From Struthio camelus (lineage: Eukaryota > Chordata > Aves > Struthioniformes > Struthionidae), in assembly GCF_040807025.1 (NCBI RefSeq), contig NC_090968.1:2593906-2657905 (forward strand): DNA of 64,000 nucleotides. The letters are read 5' to 3'. Below, in pieces: positions 12,061-24,772 of this stretch. Position 1 is the stretch's first letter. Each line of letters starts with the position of its first letter. A program made the translations under genes and the position numbers. The notes below the pieces were generated by a model, which had not been told where the DNA came from, did no database searches, and worked only from the letters and a program-made list of their open reading frames with translations.

Positions 12061-15000
12061 CGGGTTATTTATAAACGCGTTGAGTGACTTTCTGCCTCGA
12101 ACGAGTCACGGGCCCCATAAGCGAGGTGGGAGAAGCAGACAGCCGGCAAACGTGTCCGTCCGCCCCTCCGTGTCCTTCCCAACAGCAGCCACGGAGGCGA
12201 TCCAGAGAAATTAGCGGTGATTAGTTATTCGGCGCAGGCCTTCGAGATCTTAACGGCGACAGCTTCCCTTTGCAAATTCTCCTTTATAAAAACCACACCT
12301 AATCCAAGAGGTTACCTGGACAAAGGAGAGGGGAAGATCCTCAGAGCTCGCGCAGGGATGCACCTGAATAGGTGAGGCGGTGCTGCGTCTAGACGGTCGC
12401 AACAGCCGGTTTGCGCCTGGATTCCCAACCGGACGAGCGGCCAAGAAACACAGCCCACGTTCCTCCTTATGATCGCCCCCAACTAGTCCTGAAGTCTTGC
12501 AACTACTCTTAAAAAGCCAAAGCATAGCCCTGGATCCCCTGTTCCTCCCTCTGCGTTAACCAGTCGTTACGCTTGCTTTCATAGCGCAGGATAAACATTT
12601 TAATAGTCACAGTAGTAAGGATGAGAGCATACACGAGCAAACACTATTTTGTGATATTCGCCGGCCTGAATCACTGGACCATCTTCTCAAGAGCAGCGCA
12701 CAAGCAGGGGGACTTGATTTTTGCGGTGTGGCGGTGCCCACGTGAAACCAGAAAGCTCCATGAGGCGGCATTGCTGCAGGGACTGGGGAGCCCCGACTCC
12801 GGGCTGTGTCCTTCCCTGCAGCCAGGGAGCGCAACATCGTGAGAGTCAGGGGTAACCTTCAAAGAACACGTTCCCCCAAGTGTCGTTTTGTTTTTTCATG
12901 GCTCTGTAAAATGAAAATCCTAAGGACAGGGCTGTGGAAGGTCATGGTTATCTTGAGATGCAACACGTATGCCACCGGCGTGAATTTAAATGCTGAAATC
13001 TTTTTGGCTGGAGGCCCCCCTGTTTATTCAAGATTTTCAGGTGAAGCCAAAGGGCCACCTCATTTTGGTCAAGCCATTTTCATCAGGTTAGAGATTTAAA
13101 GAAAAGTAGAGAGAACCTCCATCTGGTAACTGTTTCGATGTTACTAAAGTTATCCTTCAGGGTATTAAAGAGAGAGTCAGGAGGCTCTTCACCTCCACTC
13201 CAGCTACTGGCTGGGACAAAACCCCAGGGTCAATCACCGATCTGAGCACAGGCTCTCCAAAACACCAAATCAAAACTTCACACCCAGTTACAGCCAAAGA
13301 GGATCCTTCTGGAATCTGGGTTCAGGAGCTCATTTGCTATTTATGTTGTCCAAGGGGGGGGAAAAAACCCCAAAAACCAAAAAAAACAGACAAAGCCGTA
13401 ATTTGCCTCACATCAGTTTAACAATATCCTACGTGAATACCAGAGGTGGAGTCCACGAACTTAGAACAACTCAGCACAGGACATGAATACGGATAAGAAG
13501 AGTATCTATTACCAGCTTATATAAAATTAAAACTAACCCTCAAAACTAACCCTCTGCTATCTCAGTGGCTGCCTGGGAGGAGAAAGCAAGCTCCTTGAGG
13601 AAAGGCTGCTTATAACTCACCAGCAGTCACGTTTTTTCATCTTCCTCTAAAATACGGAGCAGCAGATGTGTGGAAGAGAACACTGAACTGGAGAGACCGG
13701 GGGTTTCTATGCCGTAACATCAGGAAAGGGAAAGCGGACTACCCCTTTTAAAAACGCTGTCTATCACCACCTAGTGGAAAACACCATTTTAGGTTCCTTG
13801 ACCTACATATACTTTAATGGTTCATCTTGGGGAGAATCATGACTCGATTGCTGTTCCTCCCCTCCACAGCGTAATGTGAAATTAGAGCTGACAAAAGTTT
13901 TTTCTTTGTGTGAACTATTTTTAACACTGAGTGACATACTTCCTAGTCCATCATCAGAGCAAAATCCTCAGTTTTGTCATCTGCAGAATGGAGATAGACT
14001 CAGGAAGAGTTTTATGAGGTTTAATTAGCAGAAAGTGCTCTTAATAGCAAATAGGACTTTTGGTCCAAGGATCTCAGACTTGGCCTACTCTGGTCCAAGT
14101 ACTCAAATTACTGAGGCCTCAGATAGCAATCCAAGAGGAAGATGTATTGCTGTGCTTGCTATACAGAAAGATAAATAGCAGAGGCTGCAAAGTTACAGTT
14201 GCCCAATTCAAATAAATCAATAGCAGAAAAGGAGAAGCATTCTGCATAGCTGCAGAATTGTTAGATCCCTGCTGTTAGCATCAACATGCTTTTACCTCTG
14301 GTGGCTCCAGGGAAAGGAGACCTTCCTTCATTTATGTATATGCAAAATATTTTGCAAATGGAGACCAGCTTTCAGAATCCAGCAGGGTACAAACAACCCA
14401 GAACAGCTTCCTGTGCTTCTCACTAGAAGACCGCTCGCGTCGCAGCACACTAGCCGCACGATCCTCATGCAAACATTGTCAATGAATATGAGGAGTAACA
14501 GTATTCAAGGACACTTACAGTAACACTAATTCAACCGGACAGCTCACACTTTGGATGAATAGCTAATTTTCTTGATGCTGTTATGTCTAGAACCTCAGGG
14601 GCAGTACTGAATAGCTGAGATTTAGCTCACCAAGTCAGGAGCAAGGCTTGCATTTGGCACGGGGAGGAGGAGGAGATGTGCTTACTCACTTTGCAGAGTT
14701 CATTTCCAGGCCAGGTTTTTGAGCATTATCCTTGCAACTAGCAGGGAGAACACCCTTGTATACCAGGAGGAGCGAGAACAGGAAGGGGACTGGAAAAGTG
14801 GATTTATCCTCCCTGCTCTCTTTTCCTGCCAGTTTCTGGCTGCCGACACTGCTAAATTGCTGGAGCCGCATCTCCTCGCTTGGAGATGTTGCGGCAGCAG
14901 AAAAGGCAGTGCAAGAGTCCGGGCCTGATAACTCCCAACGCAATTGCTTTGCTGGTGCACACCCGCACCAGTGTTTTGCTTGCAGCTCCCCATCCAATGG

Positions 15001-18000
15001 GGACCATCTTTTAAAGAGGTGGTCTCCAGGCAGGAGACAAGTTAGGTTTTGCCACCTTGCATCAAACTCCACATGTGGCTGCTGTTCAAAGCTGCAGCGA
15101 TACACAGCAGCTTCTGCTGACACGTGTGTGTAGGCAGGACCAGGCCAAAGAGTGACTTATTTCAACTTAATCTGCTTGCAGAAGGGTGTGGACATGGAGT
15201 GCTGTAGAAGTCGCATGGGATCCCTTTAGAGGGCTTTTGTAGCACAGAATGAAACATGTTTTCTTAAACCACCTCCACTGGGGGTTCAAAAGAGGGCCCT
15301 TTACTCTGCAAAGAATGGACAGCAGCACACCTGCTTCCTCATGCATCTCAGCAGAGAGAGGAGCCCTGTCCAACCTTTCATTACTGGAACCCGCTTGCAA
15401 GTAATTTAGAAAGAACATCCACAATCTGCTCGGAGAGCAAAGGACAGTCTTGGATTTTGTCATTGCTTTTATCCACCATCTCCCCATGACTCATTTAATT
15501 CATCATGCGAACGTCTGGTTACAGAAACACACAGCAATGTCAGGAACGATAGGAGAATGATCGTTGCTGCTCACGGGGTGGGGGTGGGGGGTTGAGTCTG
15601 CAAAAGACAGTAAATGAGCACTGTGCAGAGGCACGGGTTGAAGATGGAAACAGGCAGCCCCACAGCAAGCCCGCTAAAAGCTTTTTCTGAAATTGGACTG
15701 TCCAAATAGATGCTTTGCTGGGAATCTTCATTTGCTTGGCCAGAAAAAGAAGAACTTCCCGAGCCAGAAGGGAGAACTGGGCCCAAACCAAAACTAAACG
15801 GGCAAACAGAGAGCTGGAAACAGTCTGTGGCAATACTTTCAAGTTCCTTCTTTCCCTAACAGCTGAACTAACACTTGTTACAGGAGTGCAAACTAGGCAA
15901 TTATAGCAAGCATGGATGCCACAGGGGTGGACAGGCTCACTATTTATAGTTCCCTCCCGACAGAGCTTCCCCGCTGTGCCGCTGCACACAGGTTAAGGTA
16001 CGGCCCATGCCTTGAAGGGCTCACGGCCTAAATAAAAATAGAAAAAAGGAAGGACTAGCAGCCCCTTTTACCAGAGTAGAGACTCTGACAGATGAAAGGA
16101 CACAAAGGAAATCCATAGCAGAGCCTGGAAAATGCACTCCAAGTTCTCACCACAATTTGCCCTTCATTTAGTTAACTCCTTGCCTGCCTGCCTGCTCTGT
16201 GTGCGCAAGTCCCACCTCCCTGCTGCTCGTAACTCCTGCCAAGCAGTCTGGTGCAGTATCATTAAATAAAAGTTCAGGCAAGCTCTGGCAGAGAGGAGTC
16301 ACTTGACCTGCAGCATCAGAGGCTTAGAAAATAAGACACTTGGCCCAGAAAAGAAGAACCCAAAATAACTGTGAAGAAGTCGTGCTGCTACGTTTTCTGT
16401 TAGTATTCGGAGAGATGGGAAACATGAATATTGTAAGAGCTGGTAGACCTTTTCTAATGGCATATCAATGAAAATAAGCAATATAAAATTATACAGTGAT
16501 GCTAATTAGTATTTGTAGCATTAAAGATCTGAGATCTTCTCTTTTTGCGCTAAATACACTACATGCAAGAGAGTACAAAATAATCCTCGCTTAGGTGAGA
16601 CTATGATATAAAGAGGGAGCTGAGCAAAGCAGAAAGCTCTTGCCCAAACCTCTTACACAAAGAAAGTCTGTTTTGTATCACAGTGGCCTCTCTAATTGAA
16701 ATTAGTTCGTGCCAGCTAAGAATTTGGTGCAGCATTTCGTGTCAAGGTTCTGCAGGAAGCTTCCCTAAATTCACGTGCATTTTCCTTTATTGAATATAGT
16801 TTTTAGCTCAGAAGCCGATGCAGGTGTGAGCCCTTCCCGGGCAGCCTGGTTTTGTTACATTGCTTCAGCCACTTGCATTAAATATGATGCAACATATGAC
16901 AAATGCAACCGAACATGGGGATGCGGCGCAATGGAAACGCTACATCCTACCTGGAGAGAACAGTGTTATGCAACACACCATGGACAAGCTCAGAGGTGGA
17001 AGTCCTCGTGGCTGGGGTTTTTGCAAACATCTCATGTTCCCTAAACTTTTTTTTACAGCCCTCAATAGCTGGGCTTTGTGATAGCCTATGTAAAATACAG
17101 AATTATTACTGTTTTCATCTCTTATCTTTCAGCTCCTACCAGAAGCATTTTACGCTGGGGAAAGAATCCAGAGGACCTGACTGGATGTAATAACTTCCCA
17201 CTGTCACGTCAGCAAGACTGCGTGCACTATGCGTTTCTCACTGTCAAGAAAAGAAAGGTTAAAACCTTGCATGACAGGTTAACAGCATGATTTGCAGCAA
17301 CTGCTTAAATAAATGGTTGCAGGCACTACAGACTAGCAGGCAGCTAATCCTTTAAAGACTTAAGAGCAGCTACTACTTCAGTCCAAGTAAATATTTCAAA
17401 ATAAAACTAATTAGTGGTGACTGGTGGATTTTTTTTTCCTTCCTTTTGCCAGCTCAGGCTAAAATGGCGATTCCCCCACAGAATTTATGCTTTCTGTGCC
17501 AAAACTGCTATTTTGCAGGAGCAGAAACAGCCTTCTCAGAGAAGATACATTGCAATTTTATTCCTTACTGTAATTGCAGCAGGACTGCAAAAGTTATATA
17601 TGACTCTTGTAGGTCCATGGTACTGTCAGGGAGACAAGCCCCAAGAGCAGCCTTTATGCTGCTCCACAGACGGAGGGCAGCATCATGGCTCAACATCCAC
17701 CACAAGTACAATATGCAGCCAGGAGCGGAAGGAAATGTTTGCTTCCTGATTCTTGCCATGAGTAAGCTCTGGCCACACAGGCCACAAAAAAGACACGGGT
17801 GAAAGCACAGAGCGAAGCCTCAAGGTAACATATACCCCACCAGCACACACCAAAGTCTGACTGAACCTGGAGAAGCAAAACAGCCAGGCTGCAGCAGCAA
17901 AAGGTCGATACAATTTTTTGGAAGCAATCTTTTCTAATCTGCAATTAAGCTTTTTTCCCCCCCGCAAGATGTTTTTTTACCTTGACCCTTGGCTCCATCT

Positions 18001-20244
18001 CAGAACAAAGCCAATTCTCTTGGGAGGGAGGAATCTGCCATAGCCCACTGAACAGCCTGGACTATTTTTAGTTAAATCCAGCATTCCTAAAAACCTCAAG
18101 CTCCTTGTGCATTAAGGAAGGAGAAAAAGAAACCCTGTGAACGTGCATGTCTACATTTCACACGCTTAGTGCAGAACATGGCATACCACAGTTTTTCCTG
18201 GATCTCGACTTCCTCGCAGCATGAAGGCATAGCTGGGGCTGAATGCTAGGAAAAAAGACTAAGCGTATTCTTGGCCTGCGGTCTTCACCGGCCAGAGAAG
18301 GGGAAAATGAGGGCAGGATTGCCTGAGGAGGCAAACCAAAGACTGGCTCCTCTGCTAGCTGCTGGGAGGCCAGAGAGACCCGAGGGCCAGGCAATTCACT
18401 CACCACTGAATCAATGAGTTGCAGCTCCAGAGGACAGTGAGGAGGGCCCACAGAAGGGCAGATGCCGAGTGTCCTGGAGATGACTTGCAGGTGGATATCC
18501 TACAGGAGGAGAGCAGGATGAACACCCGCCCAGGGAAGGCAAGGAGAAGGCTCAGGGAGCAGCCTGGAGAAAGGCAGAAGATGCGAGGAGCCGTTGCACG
18601 AATGGGCTGGTTCTTGGGACTTTTAAGGAGTCACGAAGGGGAGGAGTGTGGAGAAACTCGTTTAGACCCCAGCGTAAGCTGAGCGTAGCAGAAATCAGAT
18701 TAGAAGGGACAGAGCTGTTGCGCCAAGTCATCTCTTCCTGCCCCGTAGGGTTTCTGTCTTCTTTTATGCCAGGCAAAATCCATATCGCTGTAAGAGCAGT
18801 AATATAGCATTGAGCCACTCGGTGGCAAATATTGCTGAATTTGGCTAATTGGAGTCGACAGAGAGAAAGCAGACCCCCGCCGCAGGGCTCATCTCGGTGT
18901 GTGCTCTCATGATGGGTACCAGAAAAGCCCTGGAGATGCTGCTGCAGATTGTGCTGTTTGTTCAAAGTGTTTGTTTTATGGCTATATTTATAGTACACAG
19001 GACATATCCAGCATGCTTCAAGCGAGTCATCACGTTCTCCTTCCTCTCTACAGATGTTTCACATGGCTTATACTAAAATATTTTTGTGGGACAAAAATCG
19101 GTAACAAACCTACTGAACAGCCCAGCCTCCTTACCAGCACCCAGCTCTGCAGGCAAATTCCTCAGCCCAGTTTCTGCCTCTTCTCTCCAGGGGTCCTTTT
19201 ACAGAGCTGCTCGGGACCAGCACAGCGCTTCCAATGCTTCTTCGGCTTTTCCTTAGGTTTTCCTAAGTAGGGTTTTCCTATTGCACCTTGCTGCTGTTGA
19301 GCATATCTCCATCCCCTCAAGAGTCTCCTGTGGTTGCCACGTGGGAGAGCCTCCCTTCTAGGCACGGCCCCTTCTATATGATGTCCCAACGGGGACCTCG
19401 GCCATGACCGGTGTTGGATCCCCACCTTGCTATAAACCCCGTGTCCCTGTTGTCCCCAACCTTACGCAGCGCTGGAGCCGACAGAGGTCTCTGCATGGCT
19501 GTTGGCAGCACCTTGGGGCATAAGATGTCCCCTGGAGTCCTGCTGAGGTCCCCCAGAGAGCACATGGGAGGCAGGTTGGCTCCTCAGCGCTGTGCCTTAA
19601 TGTCACTGCTTGGTATGGACCTGCTGCCTGACTTCCCTTCCAGCTGCAGGAAGCATTAAAAAAGAAATCAACATTAGTTACATGTGGCATAGAGCTCCAA
19701 GATGGAGCTGCTGGTGGCCACTCTGCCTGGCTGGTGGCATCTGTGGCAGCAAGGAGCCCCCTGGAGAGGAGGGGACAGGCCCCCATTCTGCCCTGGGGGG
19801 GGGGGGTGCAGAAGGTGCTGCTAGTGCTGAGCCATGGCAAAGGAGGAACAGAGAAAGCCCTTTAGGGTGTAGCATCAGTTTTCACATCTTGCTGTTAATG
19901 GCTGTAGCTACCCAGGGCCTCCCCTGCCTCTGCTGCTACCTTGTTTCCTCCCCTCAGTTTCTTCACCTAGAGGTTTCGAAGAGCTTGCCTAGCTGGTGCT
20001 CTGCTGTGATGGTGCTCAGGAAATTTCATTAGCTTTAACCACTTAAAAAAAATCATGGAATTGACTTAGAATGAGTCTTTGCTTTTATAAATAAAAGAGC
20101 ATTTGGGGGGTTTCTCTGGGGCTGCTAACTCAGCCTTCGGGGCCCCTGGAATAGTGTTTCCAAATGTCTCCCTGGCAACGTTATGGAATTAAAATAAGGA
20201 CATAACCATATAAACGCACCGCACAGAATAGCAATAGAAGGACA
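12061..20244. other. Intergenic stretch without supported genes
   Basis: I see no exon chains, RNA genes or recognisable transposons here. Open frames of up to about 150 codons occur on both strands but have no protein-family features and overlap one another. Minor landmarks are poly-purine and poly-T patches and a G-run at about 19,796-19,806. A donor-like GTGAGTGAAT on the minus strand near 18,405 has no partner I can support. Confidence 0.5.
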
Positions 20245-20736
20245 TGGGCTCCCCAGTACAAGAGAGACATGGCACTCCTGGAGAGAGTCCAGCGGAGGGC
20301 TACAAAGATGATTAGAGGGCTGGAGCACCTCTCCTAGGAAGAAAGACTGCGAGAGCTGGGCCTGTTCAGCCTGGAGAAGAGAAGACTGAGAGGGGATCTC
20401 ATCAATGTGTACCAGTATCTGAAGGGGGGGTGTCAAGAGGATGAGGCCAGCCTCTTCTCCGTGGTGCCCAGCAACAGGACAAGAGGCAACGGGCACAAAC
20501 TGAACCACAGGAAGTTCCACCTGAACCTGAGAAAAAACTTCCTCACTGTGAGGGTGACAGAGCATTGGGACAGGTGGCCCAAAGAGGTGGTGGAGTCTCC
20601 TTCCCTGGAGATATTCAAAACCCGTCTGGATGTGATCCTGGGCAATATGCTGTAGAGGACCCTGCTTGAGCAGGGAGGTTGGACTAGATGATCTCCAGAG
20701 GTCCCTTCCAACCTAAACCATTCTGTGATTCTGTGA
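20245..20736 (+). mobile_element. CR1 LINE, 5'-truncated copy A (3' 492 bp)
   Basis: This is the 3' part of a CR1 non-LTR retrotransposon: the end of the reverse-transcriptase ORF followed by the short 3' tail ending in ATTCTGTGATTCTGTGA. It aligns without gaps to 38,795-39,286, with about 15 substitutions in 492 bases (roughly 97% identity, counted by eye). The reading frame is open apart from a TAG at 20,335-20,337, which the other copy shares, and the terminal TAG. It is truncated at the 5' end, as most CR1 copies are. No target-site duplication is visible, as is usual for CR1. Confidence 0.93.
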
Positions 20737-23660
20737 CATCACTGGGGTTATGAATTCAGGTGCTCACAGACTACAGAAGCCTGAAATATGGGTGCTTGTT
20801 CTCGCTCCAGAGCTTCTGTGCATAATACCACCCCTTCGAGCTATATAAATGCTGACTATTTTTTTCTCCGAGGCAGCTGCCTCACTGAGCGCCCAGAATG
20901 GATGATGCTCAATAAAGGAAATAGCTATTCAGTATTATCCTCATTCATCAGCGTGAGGCCTGTGCCTTATTTGCCATTCAAGCCCTGCTCTAGAACCAAG
21001 AGCTTCTTCATTGGGGTTTTCCCGTTATCCTCATCACTGTCACGAGTTAGGTCTTCCCAAAAAATCCACAATACCTGTTTTATAGAAGGGGAACTGAGGA
21101 GTGCAGCCATTAACTGCGGGGTTTGGCAGTGCTTTGGGCACGCGGGGATACAGCCAAGTATTCAGGGAGGCCAAGCAAGGCCGCAAAGGAGATGAGCCAG
21201 CTGCAGGAATCACACATGCAGCATGTGAAACGGGCCCCTGGCACGACAGGATTGGGAGGAAAAACTTGAAAGATGCTGTTGTAACGTGTCTGCAAAGGCA
21301 CTGCAACAACAGCACGTGGGCAACGTCACCGTCGAGAAGGAAAACTGCAATGCCTTCATGCTCACATAATGCCTGGGGTTGGGCTTTAAGGAAAACATTA
21401 AGAAAATGAGCTGACAGCACTGATTATGCTCAAACCTGCACCACAGGAACACCCCTGCTATATGGGTCTGCACCAGGCGCTCTGCATATCAGAAACTAAA
21501 GCATCTACGGCCCAGGGATGTTATCTCTAGCACTCAAGACAGCAGAGAGCAGAGCATGCTGGACCTCCCCATCCAGCTGGGTTTGGATCCTGCGGTGACC
21601 CTGGGCTAGGCCAGCTCTGTCCCTCATCCTCACATACCTGGGACGCCTCCTCTGTGCAGATCAGCATAGGTAATTGGTAACCAGCGAGTTCGTCCCAGTA
21701 TAGCCACCACAAGGCCTAGCCGAGGCTCCCTCGTGCCACAGCTGTCGCTCCCGGTTTAAGCATCCGTGCTCTACAGCCACTGAGGGGGGCAGCAGCAAAA
21801 AGGAAAAAAAATGCAGTAAAATTTTGCACTCTTCCAAAATAAATGTAAACTTAGCCTATTTAGTAAGAAAGAATGAACACCAGGTATTTGGTATACTGCT
21901 GGACAGTCAATAGTCTGAACATATACAGACTTAAACCCTGGAGGAAAACCATGTGTGGAATACAATAAATAAGCTTTCAAAGAATGAAGCAGCCTGGATA
22001 TAAATATTTCTAGTGCTGCTCATATCTTTTCCCCCCAGAATTTCTTTTTCCAAATTAGATATAAAATATCCCTGTACAAAGGAAAATGTCACTGTGCCTA
22101 GCAGCACAGTGCTGTCCACTGCTCATACAGACAGCCCTGGCAGCACTAGGGCAGCAGCAGCTGTTATTTACACTGTGCTGCCCAAGGACCTTGATCCTAT
22201 CAAATAAAAAAATAAATCAATTAATTGCTGTCCCTCCAGAAGCATCAGCACACTCTTCTCTTGTTCTCTACAATTACTTACCCCTCACAATTGCCCCAGG
22301 CTTCCCTGCTTTCTGCATCCCATCATTCTCACTTTTGTTTTTTTTTTTTTTTTTTTAAACCTAAAAGCATCTTTTCCCTCCCCCTCTGCCTTTTCCAGCT
22401 CAATTTCCCTTCTGCTTCCTCTCCCCTTTCCCAAAAACCAACCCACATTCCTAACCTCTCATAGGGGCTGATTCATGGTTTTACATCAGCTCTCCTGGCC
22501 AGACCCAGCTTTAATTGCTGGATTTCAGCTGCTGCCAAGCAGCTTGCGACAACATCTGGGAAGCAGGGCTGACATCCAAGCAGGAAGCTGGCAGTGGCAG
22601 GAACGCAAGGGCCAGGGCCAGCATGACGCAGCAGGGCAGGAGGGAACGTGTTGGCCTTCCCTCCGGAGACGCAAAGGGCCATCCTGAATTCAATCAGGCT
22701 GTTCCTCAGGGCATGACACATGGGCACACGCAAGCCAGTTTAGTCCAACTAGGGGAGAGATGCAGGGGAAAGACAGACTTGCCACTCTTCCTTACGAAAA
22801 TTTTCAGTCCGCCCCATCGCAGCATCCTTGCCGCTGACTGATAATTGCTGCAGTAGCATCACCCTCCCCAAATTTTAGGGCTTCAGCAGGCAGGCAGAGC
22901 CCGGAAAGCTGGGCTCCAGAAGCAGGAGGCACTTACCACTTCCTTCGGCACCAGAGACAAGACTGCTGAACCCCTCTCTGCTCACGAGAACACCTCCAAG
23001 GCCAATCTGCTCTAGCCTGAAATGACTCTAGACTATCAGTACTAGCTTGCAAGCCATATTCTGACATTGCTGTTATGTGGCACAATAAAAAAACCAGGCA
23101 TTTGGACCCTGAATCAAAGCAATTGGAAATTTGGGGTCCTTACACATTTAAGCAGCACATGCTAAGTTCAAGGAGTTAATCTGTGCTGACACTCTGCATT
23201 GCTGCACCGCCGAGGGCAATTCCAGTTTCCCAGAAGCGAGCAGCACTGCCACGTGCCAGAGCATCCCCTTCAACCCTCCACAAAGAGTCCTGGAACACAC
23301 GGAGCTGTTTTGAAGCTCCTGGCCCAGCCAAGAGCCTATTGCTGATCGCAGTGGCTACCTGTGCCATTGAAAAGGAAGCTGTGGGCAACAGCAGAGTCTT
23401 AACTCTGGTTGCCCAGAACAACTTTTAGCACACGTTCCTACCTCTGAATGTGAAAAAGATGAGATTTTGAACTGCATGCAGAATATAGTGAAGTTTATTC
23501 ATATTAGATACATATACTTGAGTCTCGTATTTCTGTTACTTGTTGTGCACTCGTTCTCTGGGACAGAGAACATTTCCGCTTCAGGAGACACCTACTTTTT
23601 ACTTTACATCAAGTATAGAGCCATCAGTCTGTTTCCCCAGAAAAACATATTATTGAAGCT
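20737..23660. other. Intergenic stretch without supported genes
   Basis: No exons or RNA genes were recognised. It contains a pyrimidine-rich patch with a run of about 18 T at 22,340-22,357. The right-hand edge borders the presumed 3' end of TMEM230. Confidence 0.5.
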
Positions 23661-24631
23661 AGCAAAACAATACAAACTAGATTTATTCAGTACAAATTTA
23701 TACAGATTTTTTACTTGTCTAGGGAATTATGCACAGCATATTGTCTACAGGAGGACAAAACGATCCCAAATGTACATACAGACAGCTACAATTCAAGTGC
23801 CTCCAATCTCCTCACTAGTCAAAAAACTTTGGTATTCAGACACTTGAATCCTGATCTGGATTCCAATTCTTCTCCCTCTGTCTCCATTAAGCGTAAGACA
23901 ATAAGCCAAATCCAACAACAGTCCTTTTAAAGCATGACAACTGGATTTTGCCAAAAGGGGGCATGGGAAACTGCTCGCTTCTGAGGAATATGTTAGCCAA
24001 GTAAATAATTTATCATTCTAGCAAGAGGAGTTGTGTAGCAAATGCACTGTCAAGTATTTCATGCAAGTGCAGTTATCCCTCTTGCGTGAATTTGACTCCA
24101 TTATTCCAGATGCAAACACAAGACAAGTACATTGGAAACGCCTGAGGGACAGAGCGCCAGAAAAATTGGATCTGCTACTTGTTTGCAACAATAAACCCCA
24201 GAATATCCATCATCTCTTCAAAAACGAAAATAAACTCTAGAAAATAGTTAGAAAAACAAATATCTGTGCTGATGAAACTGTCTGGCTCATCTATTTTTGG
24301 AAAATGGCTAAAATTTCCTTGCCCAAGAAGAACTTTTTACAAGCAACCAGCATGACGTAACCAAAAGAGGAAAAATCAATCACATGTTCTCCCCACATAA
24401 TGTTGCAATCCCTTTGGTCAATCCCATGTTTAAAACTCCCTCAAATGAGAAACTGGTAACACCTCAACACTATATTTACAACACCAGAAAGCAGCATCTT
24501 GTGACTGATCTACTTCATTTACAGCCTTATGCTCTCCCCCCCTCCTCCCCCCTCCCCCCCCCCCCCCAAATATCCAGGGCAGCTAACAGCTCTCATCACC
24601 AACCTAATTACAACGTGATCTAGAACGTGGT
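23660..24631 (-). other. TMEM230: Probable TMEM230 3' UTR
   Basis: On the minus strand the sequence after the TMEM230 stop runs to an AATAAA signal at 23687-23682. That signal is followed by a GT-rich stretch (TTTGTATTGTTTTGCT) typical of a cleavage region. A second AATAAA lies near 23,495 and could give a longer form. A C-rich patch with a run of about 15 C lies at 24,550-24,567. The exact end is inferred. Confidence 0.45.
23682..23687 (-). terminator. TMEM230: Poly(A) signal AATAAA for TMEM230
   Basis: TTTATT on the plus strand reads AATAAA on the minus strand, about 945 bases after the TMEM230 stop, with a GT-rich element just beyond. The position is plausible but no transcript data are available. 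Confidence 0.4.
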
Positions 24632-24772
24632 TCAGTCATCGAAATCTGGGATGTCGTCGTAGGAATAACCCCGGTAGCCTTTGGAAGCATAGTACGCAAT
24701 ACGCAGGTGGTAGAAGCCAGGTAGAAACACAAGGATCCCAATGATCAGCACAGGGATTGCACGGTCTGTTCC
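24632..24772 (-). CDS. TMEM230: TMEM230 coding exon 3 (terminal)
   Basis: This exon encodes residues 75-120 ([10 protein letters not shown] to DIPDFDD) and the TGA stop at 24634-24632. The acceptor CTGCAG|GG is at 24773-24774. It carries the second membrane segment and the acidic tail. Confidence 0.96.

Noticed and set aside
14686-15133. Overlapping open frames of 133 and 145 codons on opposite strands
   Set aside because: They show no splice context, no recognisable family, and mutual overlap. They are typical chance frames in balanced-composition DNA.
18400-18690. Minus-strand block with a TTAAAA element and a GTGAGTGAAT donor, resembling a first exon or a repeat end
   Set aside because: There are no partner exon, terminal repeats or similarity to a known element that I can see. 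The evidence is too thin to call.
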